This document shows, piece after piece, positions 26,331 through 35,444 of a stretch of DNA of 44,759 nt. The stretch spans positions 1-44,759 of the forward strand of contig JAJYLB010000032.1 in the NCBI GenBank assembly GCA_021788095.1. The letters run 5' to 3'. The stretch comes from Acidobacteriota bacterium (GTDB lineage Bacteria; Acidobacteriota; Terriglobia; Acidiferrales; UBA7541). Each line of letters opens with the position of its first letter. Positions within the stretch are counted from its first letter, which is position 1. Below the pieces are notes generated by a model that saw only the letters and a program-made list of their open reading frames with translations, was not told the DNA's origin and did no database searches. Position numbers and translations under genes: made by a program.

Positions 26331-27506
26331 TTATTCTGAAGCGGGCGCGGAAGGAAAGCTCCGGTTGGTCAGCAGCGCCCGCAAGCCCATCCACAGCAGC
26401 CGCGGCTGGCTCTGGCAGACGCGCAGGAGCACGCGCGCCGCATCGTCCCGGCCGTGGGTCTCGAGCGAACGCCGGGCCGCGGGGTTGAGCAGGTCGAGGA
26501 GCCGGCAATAATCGGTTTGCGTGAATTGGTGCAAAGTGCGGCGAACCCAGAGATGTAAGTTGAGTTCGCGCCGTAACGATCGCAATTCCCCCGCGCCGTC
26601 GGAATCGAGAATCGCCTGCGCCACCGCGCGCGCCCCCCGCAGCCCGGTAACGATCCCGCCCACCGTCGTCACTTTCACCTGCGAAGCGGCATCGCCCACC
26701 AGATACACGTCCGTCGCCCCTACCCGCCGGTGCACCGGCACCCAGCCGCGGTAAACGGGGATGCGCGCGCCCTGAAATTCGAGCGGCTCGAAGCCCCGCC
26801 GATCCAGAAACTTCTCGAGGCTCCGCCGCGTCCTCTCGCCCGCCTCGCCTATCAATCCGAGCGCGCCCCGGCCGTTCCCTTCCGGAATCAGCCAATAAAA
26901 ATACGGTGTGTCCTCGGGAACGAACCAGACGCGCACGGTATCGATGGGGTAATCGGCCGGCAAACGCACCAGGGCTTGCAGAAGCGGCACGGTTTCCGGC
27001 CGCGGCCAGCCCACCGACCGAGCCACCTCGCTCAACGCGCCGTCGGCTCCCACCACGACCGACGCTGCCGCCGTCTCGCGCTCGCCGTCCTCCTGCCGGT
27101 CGAATTCGAGTCCCGGCGGGGAACCGCCCGCCGAGAGCCGCAGGAAACGCCGGCCAAACCGAATCTCGGCCCCCGCCGCCCGAGCCCTCTCGGCCAGCGA
27201 CTCGATCAAGGTTGCCCGTTCGATGATCAGGTCGGGCTGGTGAAGCGAGAACTGCGCTGAACGGCCGTCGCTCCAAACTTCGAACCGGCGAATCGCGTTC
27301 ACCACGCACGATTCGCCAGCCGCCCCTAGAATCTCTCGCATCCGCGCCGTCACGATCAGCGTGCGGCAGGCGGGCTCGAGCCGTTCCGCGCGCTCGTATA
27401 CCCGCACGCGGCGACCGCCCCGGCGTAGCAACCACGCGGTGAACAATCCAGCCGCCGAGCCGCCGACCACGGCTATGGGAATCGAATCGGCGTCCCGGCG
27501 GACCAT
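26331..27506 (-). CDS. Geranylgeranyl-reductase-like FAD-dependent oxidoreductase
   Basis: 391 aa from the ATG at 27506; a GTG 12 codons upstream is possible. The N-terminal FAD-binding motif is VVGGSAAGLFTAWLLRRGG followed by the acidic ribose-binding end (VYERAERL). The middle motif is VVGADGALSEVAR and the C-terminal GD motif is YLVGDAASQVKVTTVGGIVTGL, as in geranylgeranyl reductases and related flavoproteins. These reduce isoprenoid double bonds or act on other hydrophobic substrates. The gene lies just downstream of the polyprenyl-phosphate sugar transferase, so a role in saturating the lipid carrier is a reasonable inference. A different oxidoreductase function cannot be excluded. Confidence 0.8.
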   Translation of the reverse strand: MVRRDADSIPIAVVGGSAAGLFTAWLLRRGGRRVRVYERAERLEPACRTLIVTARMREILGAAGESCVVNAIRRFEVWSDGRSAQFSLHQPDLIIERATLIESLAERARAAGAEIRFGRRFLRLSAGGSPPGLEFDRQEDGERETAAASVVVGADGALSEVARSVGWPRPETVPLLQALVRLPADYPIDTVRVWFVPEDTPYFYWLIPEGNGRGALGLIGEAGERTRRSLEKFLDRRGFEPLEFQGARIPVYRGWVPVHRRVGATDVYLVGDAASQVKVTTVGGIVTGLRGARAVAQAILDSDGAGELRSLRRELNLHLWVRRTLHQFTQTDYCRLLDLLNPAARRSLETHGRDDAARVLLRVCQSQPRLLWMGLRALLTNRSFPSAPASE

Positions 27507-27646
27507 TCCTGTGGATTCGCCCTCTCTCGGTACGGGTATCACGGGATCAACGCAACTCGACGCCCCCGATGCTGGAATTCGACAGTATACCCAACCCGCG
27601 AGGTGCTTCCCGGTGAAACTCGCACGAATGTGTGCTTTCGTTGACG

Positions 27647-28711
27647 CTATCCGTGCGGCGGGAGCGATTCAGGGCGACACGGCTTCCCCTGCGATTCAAA
27701 CGGAGCGGTTTCCAGGTACGCCGTCGCGGCCAGCGCCGCCGCGGCAACGACAGCCGCCACGGCGTAGGAGGCCGGGGTGCGCCAGTAGCCCACCACGACC
27801 GCCAGCCCGCCGCCCACCGCCCCTAACCCGTACAGCGCGATCACCGCCCCGCGGTGGCCGCAGCCCAGATTCGACAGGCGGTGCGCCGTGTGGTCCTTCC
27901 CTGGCGAGGCGAAGGGCAGCAAACCGCGCCGTAGCCGCGAGAGCGTCACCAGGAACGTATCGAAAACGGGCACCAGGAGAATGAAAACCGGCGCCATCCA
28001 CGCAGTGGCATGAGGCATCCAGCCGGGCCGGATCTTGAGTCCCAGCGTGGCCATCAGGAAGCCCAAGAACATGGCGCCGGAATCGCCCATGAAAATCTTC
28101 GCCGGACTGAAGTTCCATCGCAAGAACCCGGCCGCAGCACCCAGCGTGGCGGCGGAGAGCACCCGTACCGCCGATTGGCCGTCGAGCCAGGCGAACAGGG
28201 TGAAGTAGGCGGCGGCAATCGCGGCTACGCCTGCGCACAATCCATCCATGTGGTCGAGGATGCTGAACGCCGCGGTGATCCCTACCACCCAAAGCAAGGT
28301 TAGCGCCACGTCCAGAGCCGGACCGTAACTCGGCACGAGCGGCGTGAAAACGTCGGCACGGATGCCCGAAACCAGCAGGATCGCCCCCGCCACCGGCATC
28401 GCCACCATCAGCTTTACCTGGTGGTGCAACACGCCGCGGTCATCCAGCAGGCCCACCACCCCCAGCAAAGTCGCTCCGGCCAGGATGCCGGCTGTCTGCT
28501 CCTCCAGGTGCCCGTTGAGCGATACGACGAGCGCCAGCACCACCCCGCAATAGATCGCCAGGCCCCCGAGCAACGGTACGGGCTCGAGATGAAGCTTGCG
28601 CGCAGCGGGCTGGTCGACTAATCCCACCTGCAGTGCCAGGCGGCGCACCGGCACGGTGAGGGCGAAACTTGCTACCAGCGCTATCGCTGCCGTTAAGAGT
28701 GTTCCGAACAT
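27647..28711 (-). CDS. Polyprenyl-phosphate HexNAc-1-phosphate transferase (WecA/TagO-like)
   Basis: 354 aa with about ten to eleven membrane helices. Family motifs are present in order: a basic PAARKLHLEPVPLLGG loop, LLDDRG (metal-binding Asp pair), ILDHMDGLCAG (in place of the usual NxxxLxDGLDGLA), FSPAKIFMGDSGAMFLG, and the substrate-binding GKDHTAHRL loop. This fits the WecA/TagO branch, which starts glycan assembly by moving a HexNAc-1-phosphate from a UDP-sugar to undecaprenyl phosphate. The start overlaps the preceding GT4 gene by 19 bp. Sugar specificity cannot be read from sequence. Confidence 0.88.
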   Translation of the reverse strand: MFGTLLTAAIALVASFALTVPVRRLALQVGLVDQPAARKLHLEPVPLLGGLAIYCGVVLALVVSLNGHLEEQTAGILAGATLLGVVGLLDDRGVLHHQVKLMVAMPVAGAILLVSGIRADVFTPLVPSYGPALDVALTLLWVVGITAAFSILDHMDGLCAGVAAIAAAYFTLFAWLDGQSAVRVLSAATLGAAAGFLRWNFSPAKIFMGDSGAMFLGFLMATLGLKIRPGWMPHATAWMAPVFILLVPVFDTFLVTLSRLRRGLLPFASPGKDHTAHRLSNLGCGHRGAVIALYGLGAVGGGLAVVVGYWRTPASYAVAAVVAAAALAATAYLETAPFESQGKPCRPESLPPHG

Positions 28712-29925
28712 GAGAATTTTCCCGCCTGCTGGCCGGCTTCCTCCACCGTCTCCCGCAGCCGCCGGAGCTGCGCGCCTCGCTCGAACTCGCGCGCCTTCTC
28801 CCGCGCCCTTCGGCCCATCTCCCCCAGCCGCTCAGGATCGGCACGCAATTGGCGGATGGCCGCCGCGACGGAAGCGGGATCGTCGGGATCGGCCACGAGA
28901 CCGCATCTCGCGCCCGTGACGATACGGGCCACATCGCTGTTCCCCGCCGTCACCGCAAGCACCGGCCGCCCGGCGGCAAGTATGCCGTACAGCTTGCTCG
29001 GCACGACGACACCCTCCAGGCCCCGCTTCACCGTGATGATATGCACGTCCCCCGCCGCCAGAACGAAAGGAACCTCCGCCTGCGGCCTGAACGGCAACAG
29101 CCGCACTCCCGCTATTCCTTCTGCCATCGCCGCCACCTGCTCTCGTTGCGCTCCGCCTCCCACAAAAATCATGCCCACGCCCTCGCCGTCGAGTATCCGG
29201 GCCGCTTCCACGAGCGTTTTCCAGGCGCCGTAGAATCCCAGGTTGCCCGCGTGCAAGGCCACGAACGGAAATCCGCAGCGAATGGCCTCCCTCGCCGGCT
29301 GGCCGGCGCCGCTCGGGACCTCTTCCCCGAGAGCGGCGCCGTCGCGCACCACGGCGATGCGCGCTGGATCGATACCCTTCGCGGCGATTCGTTCCCGCAT
29401 GTCCTCACCGAGCACGATCACGCGGCTGGCTTGCCGCAGCGCCCACCGGTGCATCCGTTCCCAGGCGTCCACCAGGCGCCCTCTCCCCACGATGTCTCCC
29501 CCCAGTGCCATATCGGGGTAGAGGTCGCGAATGTTGTAGACGAACGGGATTCCGCGCTGGCGCGCCACCGAAGCCCCCAAAAGACCGGCGACGGGAGGAT
29601 CGGTCATGCTCAGAATCAAATCGGCGCGCATGGCCATCGCGGCGGGAAAGGCCAGGGAAAGATAGGACAGGTAGTTGCTCACCCGCCGCGTCATGCGGTG
29701 CCGGGGATAAGCTGTCGAGCCGACTCGTCGGATTCGCGCACCGCAGCCGTTGGCTTCGACTCGGGTCAGATAGTAAGGGTGGTGAAACGCGGGATCGTAG
29801 GAGGGGCGGCCGGCGAGCACCACGACCTCGTGGCGCTCGGCGAGCACTTCCGCCACCTCTTGCGCCATATGAGCCGTCGCCGCGGTGTCCGGCGGATAAT
29901 ACTGGTTGATCAGCAGGATCCGCAT
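28693..29925 (-). CDS. GT4-family glycosyltransferase (WbuB-like)
   Basis: 410 aa from the ATG at 29925, with GAGG four bases upstream; a TTG three codons earlier is the other option. N-terminal half (about 1-190): LLINQYYPPDTAATAHMAQEVAEVLAERHEV, the usual start of WbuB-type transferases. C-terminal GT-B half (about 205-400): LHAGNLG, FVGGG and the donor-site region GLEGVVVPSKLYGILAAGRPVLA, with the expected Glu-containing E-x7-E-like stretch weakly conserved. It probably adds a sugar on the cytoplasmic face. The gene overlaps the initiating transferase, and six bases separate it from the carbamoyltransferase stop. Confidence 0.88.
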   Translation of the reverse strand: MRILLINQYYPPDTAATAHMAQEVAEVLAERHEVVVLAGRPSYDPAFHHPYYLTRVEANGCGARIRRVGSTAYPRHRMTRRVSNYLSYLSLAFPAAMAMRADLILSMTDPPVAGLLGASVARQRGIPFVYNIRDLYPDMALGGDIVGRGRLVDAWERMHRWALRQASRVIVLGEDMRERIAAKGIDPARIAVVRDGAALGEEVPSGAGQPAREAIRCGFPFVALHAGNLGFYGAWKTLVEAARILDGEGVGMIFVGGGAQREQVAAMAEGIAGVRLLPFRPQAEVPFVLAAGDVHIITVKRGLEGVVVPSKLYGILAAGRPVLAVTAGNSDVARIVTGARCGLVADPDDPASVAAAIRQLRADPERLGEMGRRAREKAREFERGAQLRRLRETVEEAGQQAGKFSCSEHS

Positions 29926-29930
29926 CGGCC

Positions 29931-31727
29931 TCAAGCCGAGCCAGGCTGTCCTGGAGCCGGAGGTTCCGCCGCCGAAGCGAACACCGGAGCCGGTTTGTCG
30001 ATCACGTAGTCGCCCAGCACCAAGGCATCCATCCGGGTTCGCAGGAAGCAGCTCACGGCTTCCCGCGGAACGCAGACGATCGGCTCGTTATCGTTGAAGG
30101 AGGTATTGAGCAGGACCGGCACGCCGGTTCGCTGCCGGAACGCGTCGATCAGCGCCCAGTAGCGCGGGTTCGCTTCGCGCTTCACGGTTTGCAGACGCCC
30201 CGTCCCGTCCACGTGGGTCGGCGCGGGGATCTCCTTTCGCTTTTCCGGCCGCACGGGGAACGCCATCTGCATGAACGGCGAGAGGCTCGGAGCGTCGAAG
30301 TACTCGGAAACCGCCTCCTCGAGAATCGAGGGTGCAAACGGGCGGAAGGGCTCGCGATGCTTGACCCTCTGGTTCAGAATGTCCTTCATCTCGGCCCGGC
30401 GCGGGTCGGCCAGAATGCTCCGGTTGCCCAGCGCCCGCGGGCCCCATTCCATCCTGCCTTGGAACCAGCCGACGATCTCTCCGTCGGCCAGCCGGGCAGC
30501 CGTCTCGGAAAGCAGTTCCGGTTCCTCGAGCTTGCGGATCCGGTATCCTTTGTCGGCAAGACCCTCTTCCTCCATCGCCAGGCGCAAGTGCGCATCGAGA
30601 AAGCCCGGACCCCAATTGGCGTGTTCCATGACGAATTCGCGCGGACCGCCAAACATCTGGTGGTACAGGTAAAAGGCGGCGCCCACCGCCAAACCGGCGT
30701 CGCCCGCCGCCGGCTGCACCCAGACCTGCTCGAACGGCGTTTGGCGGAAAATCTTCCCGTTGGCCACGCAGTTGAAGGCCACGCCGCCTGCCAGGCACAG
30801 CGCCTTCATGCCCGTCCGCCGCTGCAGCTTGTTGAGCATGTCGAAAAACACTTCTTCGAGCACCGCTTGCTGCGTCGCCGCGATATCCTGGTGCCGGCGC
30901 TCGATTGGGTCCTTGGTTCTCCGTCCCGGGCCCAGCAACTCTTCCATCTTCTCGGAATAGAGCTGGCCGAGAGTCGGCGCCGCTCCCGTGCTGCTCCAGC
31001 TGATGGCCGCGCCGCGACGCACATGTTGGAAGTAGGAAAGTCCCAGCCGGAAGCCGATGCCCTCGCTCGATTGGATCACGCGACGCATCTCGTCGAGCAC
31101 CGCCGGCTCCCCGTACGCCCCCAGCCCCATAACCTTGTACTCGTCCCCGAACTTCCAAAAGCCCAGATATTGCGTCAGCGCCGTGTAGAAAATGCCCAGC
31201 GAGTGGGGGAACGCCACGTCGCCTTGCACCTCCATGGCTGGCCCGCGCCCCACACCCCACATCGCGCTGGCGAAGTCTCCCAGCCCGTCGACCGAAAGAA
31301 CCGCCGCTTGATCGAACGGCGAGACGAAGAAGGCGCTGGCCAGATGTGCCTTGTGGTGTTCCACCTTATGGAATTTCGCCCGGATGCGTTGGGGCGCCAC
31401 GCTCAAGGCCTCGGCGAGTTGGTAGCGGATGCTGGCGAAGCGGGCCGCCACATGCGCCCGGTCGAGCGCGAAACTGGGGGTGCGCGCCGCGAACCACAAC
31501 TTCTTCCCGAGCCGGGCCAATGGATGCCGCGGCACGATCACGTAATCGACGTGCTCGATGCTCGTGCTGGCTTCCCCCAGACAGTAGCGAATGGCCTGGG
31601 TGGGAAAGCCGGCGGCGTATTTCACCCGTGAGAACCGCTCTTCCTCGACGGCGGCCACCAGCCGGCCGTCCTGCACGAGCGCGGCGGAGGCGTTGGGGTG
31701 GTAGGCGTTGATCGCGAGAATCTTCAT
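29931..31727 (-). CDS. NodU/TobZ-type carbamoyltransferase
   Basis: 598 aa from the ATG at 31727, with GGAGG six bases upstream and a 4-base overlap (ATGA) with the asnB stop. The Kae1-like N-terminal domain (about 1-360) has KILAINAYHPNASAALV, VEHHKAHLASAFF (metal-binding His residues), SVDGLGD and GDEYKVMGLGAYG. The C-terminal domain (about 390-590) has GWFQGRMEWGPRALGNRSILADPR, PFAPSILEE and VPVLLNTSFNDNEPIVC. The family transfers a carbamoyl group from carbamoyl phosphate to a sugar hydroxyl, with ATP. In this operon the acceptor is probably a sugar of the surface glycan. Confidence 0.92.
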   Translation of the reverse strand: MKILAINAYHPNASAALVQDGRLVAAVEEERFSRVKYAAGFPTQAIRYCLGEASTSIEHVDYVIVPRHPLARLGKKLWFAARTPSFALDRAHVAARFASIRYQLAEALSVAPQRIRAKFHKVEHHKAHLASAFFVSPFDQAAVLSVDGLGDFASAMWGVGRGPAMEVQGDVAFPHSLGIFYTALTQYLGFWKFGDEYKVMGLGAYGEPAVLDEMRRVIQSSEGIGFRLGLSYFQHVRRGAAISWSSTGAAPTLGQLYSEKMEELLGPGRRTKDPIERRHQDIAATQQAVLEEVFFDMLNKLQRRTGMKALCLAGGVAFNCVANGKIFRQTPFEQVWVQPAAGDAGLAVGAAFYLYHQMFGGPREFVMEHANWGPGFLDAHLRLAMEEEGLADKGYRIRKLEEPELLSETAARLADGEIVGWFQGRMEWGPRALGNRSILADPRRAEMKDILNQRVKHREPFRPFAPSILEEAVSEYFDAPSLSPFMQMAFPVRPEKRKEIPAPTHVDGTGRLQTVKREANPRYWALIDAFRQRTGVPVLLNTSFNDNEPIVCVPREAVSCFLRTRMDALVLGDYVIDKPAPVFASAAEPPAPGQPGSA

Positions 31728-33676
31728 GAGGCGCCTCCGCGGCTCTCCCGCACGGCTGGCGTGGTCCCGTGCCGCTCCGCGCCACGCTGGGGATCCACGT
31801 AACGCTTGGTCCACTCGTTCAGCACGAAGAGACTCCACGGCCGTGACCAGCTCGTCCGCCGGCGCAGAAAATCCCGCCAAACCTCGCCGGCCGCGGCCGA
31901 GTTGAAAAACGGCTCGAGCGAGCGCGCAGGCTCGGCCAGAGCGTTCTCGATCTCCTTCTTCAGCGGGCCGCGCAGCCAGCGTTCCCAAGGCAGCGTGAAG
32001 GTGCGCTTGGGCTCGCGCAAGACTGTCGCCGGCAAGAGGCCGGCGAGGGCGTGAATCAAGAGCGGCTTCTGGCCCCCGCCCTCCTTCTTCCAACGCTCGG
32101 GCAGGCTCACCACGTATTCCACGAGTTCGCGGTCCAACAGGGGAACGCGCACTTCGAGGGAATGCGCCATGCTCGTGGAATCGGTGTCCCGCAAGAGCGT
32201 GTTCACCATGTAGTTGCGAATCTCCAGTTGCGATACCTGCGAAAAATCGTCGAAACTCGCCGCCTCGCCCGCCGTATCCTCTCGCCACTTCCCCCCCGCG
32301 AAGCCGCCGCTCCCGCCCAAGAGCCGCTCCACCTGCTCGGGCGGAAACAGCATCCGCGTGAAGAAGTACGGATGCGGGAATCGCCCGGGATCGCGCAGCA
32401 GGCTCGCCAGCTTCCGGCCGCGGTCAGCCCGGCCCAGCGCGGCCGCTGCGGCTTCCACCAGGGGTGCGGCGGCGCGCGGCAGCTTTCTCCCGAGCCAGGC
32501 GCTTGACGGCGCGCTGCGAAAGGTCTCATATCCCCCGAAGAGTTCGTCTCCGCCCAGGCCCGAGAGCGCTACCTTCAGCCCCGCTTCCCGCGCCGCGCGG
32601 GAGATGAAGTAGGTGTTGATTCCATCCATGCTGGGCTGATCGAGCGAAAGCAGCGCTTCCCGGTGGCACGCGAGCGCTTCGTCTCCGCTCAACAGATATT
32701 CCTGATGGCGCGTCCCCAGCCGGCGCGCCGTCTCGAGCGCCGTGTCCGCCTCGCTGTATTCCCGCTCGCGGAAGCCCAGCGTGAAGGTGTGCAACTCGCC
32801 TCGCTCGCGCGCGGCAAGCGTCGTCAGCGCGGTCGAGTCGATCCCGCCGCTCAGAAAGACACCCAAGGGCACGTCGGAAACGAGATGAGACTTGACGGCG
32901 CGCTCGAGCCGCTCCCGGGTCCCTTCAACCACATCCTCGTAAGTCTTGGGCCCGCTCTCGCCGCGCTCCCGCGCGCGTGCGGCCAGACGCCAGTACGCCC
33001 GCGGCTCGATCGCCTCGCCGGCCACGTCCAGCCGGAGCAGGATCTGATGAGCCGGGGGAAGCGATTCCACACCCTCGATCAGGCTGCCGGGCTCGCCCAG
33101 AGAACCAAACAGCAGGTAGGTCGCCACACCTGCCGGAGCAATGCGCGACTCCACCAGCCCGCTCGCGAGCAGTGCGCGCACCTCGGAAGCGAACGCAAAT
33201 GCCCCGCCAGACTGCGTGTAATAGAGCGGCTTGATTCCCAGCCGGTCTCGCGCTAGAAAGAGCCGAAGCGGATTCCGGTGCTCGCCATCGGCAAATTCCG
33301 CAACCGCAAAGGCGAACATCCCGTCGAGCCGGCCCGCGCACTCCTCGCCCCACTCCTCGTAGGCGTGAACGATGGTCTCGGTGTCGGAGCGCGTGCGGAA
33401 ACGGTGTCCCCTGCCCTCCAACTCCCTCCTCAATTCCTGAAAATTCGTAATCTCGCCGTTGAATATCACGACCACGCGGCCGTCCTCGCCCGTCATCGGT
33501 TGCCGCCCGCCCGGTAGATCGATGATCCTCAGCCGGCGCGATCCCAGCGCCACGCCAGGCGCCGCCAGCCACCCGGAATCGTCCGGGCCGCGATGCCGAA
33601 GGGCCGCCAGCATGCGTTCCAGAGGGGGAACCGCCGCGTCGGCGCCTTCACCCGCTATGCCGCAAATCCCGCACAT
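31724..33676 (-). CDS. asnB: Asparagine-synthase-type glutamine amidotransferase
   Basis: 650 aa. The N-terminal glutaminase domain (about 1-210) begins MCGICGIAG, leaving the nucleophile C2, with RHRGPDDSG, FNGEITN and the catalytic-site region TRSDTETIVHAYEEWG. The synthetase domain (about 245-600) has the PP-loop FLSGGIDSTA and SGLGGDELFGGYE. The family makes asparagine, but members in glycan clusters may amidate sugar carboxyl groups. Here it overlaps a carbamoyltransferase, so the second reading is attractive but unproven. It is preceded by a long non-coding stretch with a possible promoter. No clear ribosome-binding site precedes the ATG. Confidence 0.92.
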   Translation of the reverse strand: MCGICGIAGEGADAAVPPLERMLAALRHRGPDDSGWLAAPGVALGSRRLRIIDLPGGRQPMTGEDGRVVVIFNGEITNFQELRRELEGRGHRFRTRSDTETIVHAYEEWGEECAGRLDGMFAFAVAEFADGEHRNPLRLFLARDRLGIKPLYYTQSGGAFAFASEVRALLASGLVESRIAPAGVATYLLFGSLGEPGSLIEGVESLPPAHQILLRLDVAGEAIEPRAYWRLAARARERGESGPKTYEDVVEGTRERLERAVKSHLVSDVPLGVFLSGGIDSTALTTLAARERGELHTFTLGFREREYSEADTALETARRLGTRHQEYLLSGDEALACHREALLSLDQPSMDGINTYFISRAAREAGLKVALSGLGGDELFGGYETFRSAPSSAWLGRKLPRAAAPLVEAAAAALGRADRGRKLASLLRDPGRFPHPYFFTRMLFPPEQVERLLGGSGGFAGGKWREDTAGEAASFDDFSQVSQLEIRNYMVNTLLRDTDSTSMAHSLEVRVPLLDRELVEYVVSLPERWKKEGGGQKPLLIHALAGLLPATVLREPKRTFTLPWERWLRGPLKKEIENALAEPARSLEPFFNSAAAGEVWRDFLRRRTSWSRPWSLFVLNEWTKRYVDPQRGAERHGTTPAVRESRGGAS

Positions 33677-34243
33677 GGTTCGCCGGTGTCCGTTCTTTCC
33701 CCATCAAGTTCGGAGACTTCTTAACACCGCCCGAATGCCTTGCCCGGTGCTGGTGTTCGGCCGCCGACCCTGCCTCGCGGCTGTGCACGAGGGAAGTAGA
33801 ACTGGTGCCACCCTTGCAAGGTGCCAGGTTAGTAGTCGCCCAAGAATACATGTGGAAATAGCGCTTGTAAATCAGCGGGAAAAAGCGCGTTACCGGCTAC
33901 GCAAGCCGTTACTCGGAAGGCAGGCGTGACGGGAAAGTGAACCTTCTAGCCACCCTGGTACACCGAGTCCAACGCCAGGGACGGACCGAAGAGTGGGGGC
34001 CGGACGGCTGAATGCTTGTACTACTGGTAATGCGCGGGTTCCCTGCCTGTGGCATTCCCCTTGAACCAACCCCACCCGCTGAATAACATTGCCCCGCTAT
34101 CCTCGGAAAGTGCCATGTTGGAACGGATCCCAGCGCAACCCCCGCCAGCCGCACCGTCTCGCCCCACCCTGCCGATCCGCGGAAAGCACCCAAATGTTGC
34201 ATCCTTCGAGCCGCCTGCTGCGGTTCCCGCCTTCCTTTGGTCC
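33677..34243. other. 567-bp non-coding stretch inside the polysaccharide gene series
   Basis: All genes on both sides run on the minus strand, mostly with tiny gaps or overlaps, but here no credible gene is present on either strand. Short open frames are low-complexity and lack ribosome-binding sites. It contains a candidate promoter (33843-33871). Its downstream part would be a leader of about 160 bases, with a near-palindrome around CCACCCTTGCAAGGTGCC (about 33816-33833). It may be a regulatory leader, or the scar of a lost gene or insertion. Confidence 0.5.
33843..33871 (-). promoter_or_regulatory. Candidate promoter of the asnB-carbamoyltransferase operon
   Basis: On the minus strand TTTACA (33871-33866) and TATTCT (33848-33843) are separated by 17 bp. 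They match consensus at five and four of six bases. Expected start is about 33836, with a leader of about 160 bases to the asnB ATG at 33676. Confidence 0.4.
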
Positions 34244-35416
34244 TCACGGGAGGCACTCGCCGTAGATGGCCTCGAGCGACTCCACCGATCGCTCGACCGA
34301 TAGCTCCTCTGCCAGGCCGCGACAGCCCGCGCGCAACCGCTCGCGAAGTTCGTCATTCTCGATGAGGGTTCCGAGCGCTCGCGCGATCTCTCCCTTCTCT
34401 CTCTTCACCACCAGCCCCGCTCGCCCCTCGAGCAGCGAGTGGATGCCGCAATGATCGGTGACCAGTGCCGGCACGCCGCTCGCCACCGCTTCCGCCGCCG
34501 CATTCGCGAAATTCTCATAAGACGACGGCAGCGCGAAAACGTCCGCGTCGGCCAAGGCCGCCTTCTTCTCTTCCCCGTAAAGCGCGCCGGTAAAGCGAAC
34601 GCGCCCGGATACCCCGCAGGCTTCGGCCACGGCGCGCAAATGCTCTTGATAACCCCGCGCGCCTTCGGGTCCGACAATCGCCAGCAGGCCCTTTGCCGGC
34701 AGCGCCTCGGCAAAGGCCTCGATCAGCAGGTCGGCGCCCTTCCGGGGAATCAACCGGCTGAGAAAGAGCACCAGCGGCTCGTCCCGCGGAATCCGCCACC
34801 TGTCCCGAAAGGTGTTCCTCGGGGGCAGCAACTGAAACTCGGCCAGCTCGACCGGGTTGAAGCGCAGGTGTACCTTCCCCGCGGGTATCCCGCCGGCGAC
34901 GAGTTCCTGGCGTTCCAGCTCGGAGGTGGCAATCATCCCGCAAGCGCCTGCAATCATCCGCCTGCCCAAAATACCGTGCCAAACGCCCTTCAGAAAGAAT
35001 GCCCGATCGATCGGCCGGTACATCCCCATCGGCTCGACAACGTACGGGATTCCGCGCCGTCTTGAGAGCCAAGCCGCGCCCGGCCCGATCGCGTCGTACA
35101 GCCCATAAACGTGCGCGACGTCAAACTGCCCCAGCCGCTCGCGGCAGAACGAGACCAACGCAGGATTGATCGTGAGCGCGCGGAAGCGGAACTCCGTCCG
35201 CAGGTACACCGTCTCGACGTTCCCCTCTTCCGACCGCCAGCCCCACCGGCTCCTTTCCCCCAGCGCCGCTTGCTGGCCCTCGCCCAGGTTTGCCGTGAGC
35301 ACCGTCACCCGATGTCCGTGCCCGCCGAGGCCGCGAGCCAGCGCGCGCACTTTCACCGCCGGCCCTCCCCGATCGAGGAAGGGGAAATACGACTGCGTGA
35401 TTTTCAGGATCCGCAT
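34244..35416 (-). CDS. GT4-family glycosyltransferase
   Basis: 390 aa from the ATG at 35416 (MRILKITQSYFPFLDRGGPAVKVRALARGL), a common GT4 start; an open frame upstream lacks family similarity. N-terminal GT-B domain about 1-185 with VAHVYGLYDAIGPGAAWLSRRRGIPYVVEPMG. C-terminal domain about 195-380 with LFLSRLIPRKGADLLIEAFA, VGPEG, ADVFALPSSYENFANAAAEAVASGVPALVTDHCG, which contains the E-x7-E nucleotide-sugar site. Retaining glycosyltransferase, cytoplasmic or membrane-associated; sugar unknown. It follows the other GT4 gene after 28 bp. Confidence 0.92.
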   Translation of the reverse strand: MRILKITQSYFPFLDRGGPAVKVRALARGLGGHGHRVTVLTANLGEGQQAALGERSRWGWRSEEGNVETVYLRTEFRFRALTINPALVSFCRERLGQFDVAHVYGLYDAIGPGAAWLSRRRGIPYVVEPMGMYRPIDRAFFLKGVWHGILGRRMIAGACGMIATSELERQELVAGGIPAGKVHLRFNPVELAEFQLLPPRNTFRDRWRIPRDEPLVLFLSRLIPRKGADLLIEAFAEALPAKGLLAIVGPEGARGYQEHLRAVAEACGVSGRVRFTGALYGEEKKAALADADVFALPSSYENFANAAAEAVASGVPALVTDHCGIHSLLEGRAGLVVKREKGEIARALGTLIENDELRERLRAGCRGLAEELSVERSVESLEAIYGECLP

Positions 35417-35444
35417 GCACTTCAACCCGAGGCCGTCGCGCGCG

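Noticed and set aside
33836..33960. Possible cyclic-di-GMP (GEMM) or similar riboswitch, suggested by GGCTACGCAAGCCG
   Set aside because: The required conserved blocks (for example the AAACC and tetraloop-receptor parts) are absent and the orientation is opposite to the downstream asnB gene.
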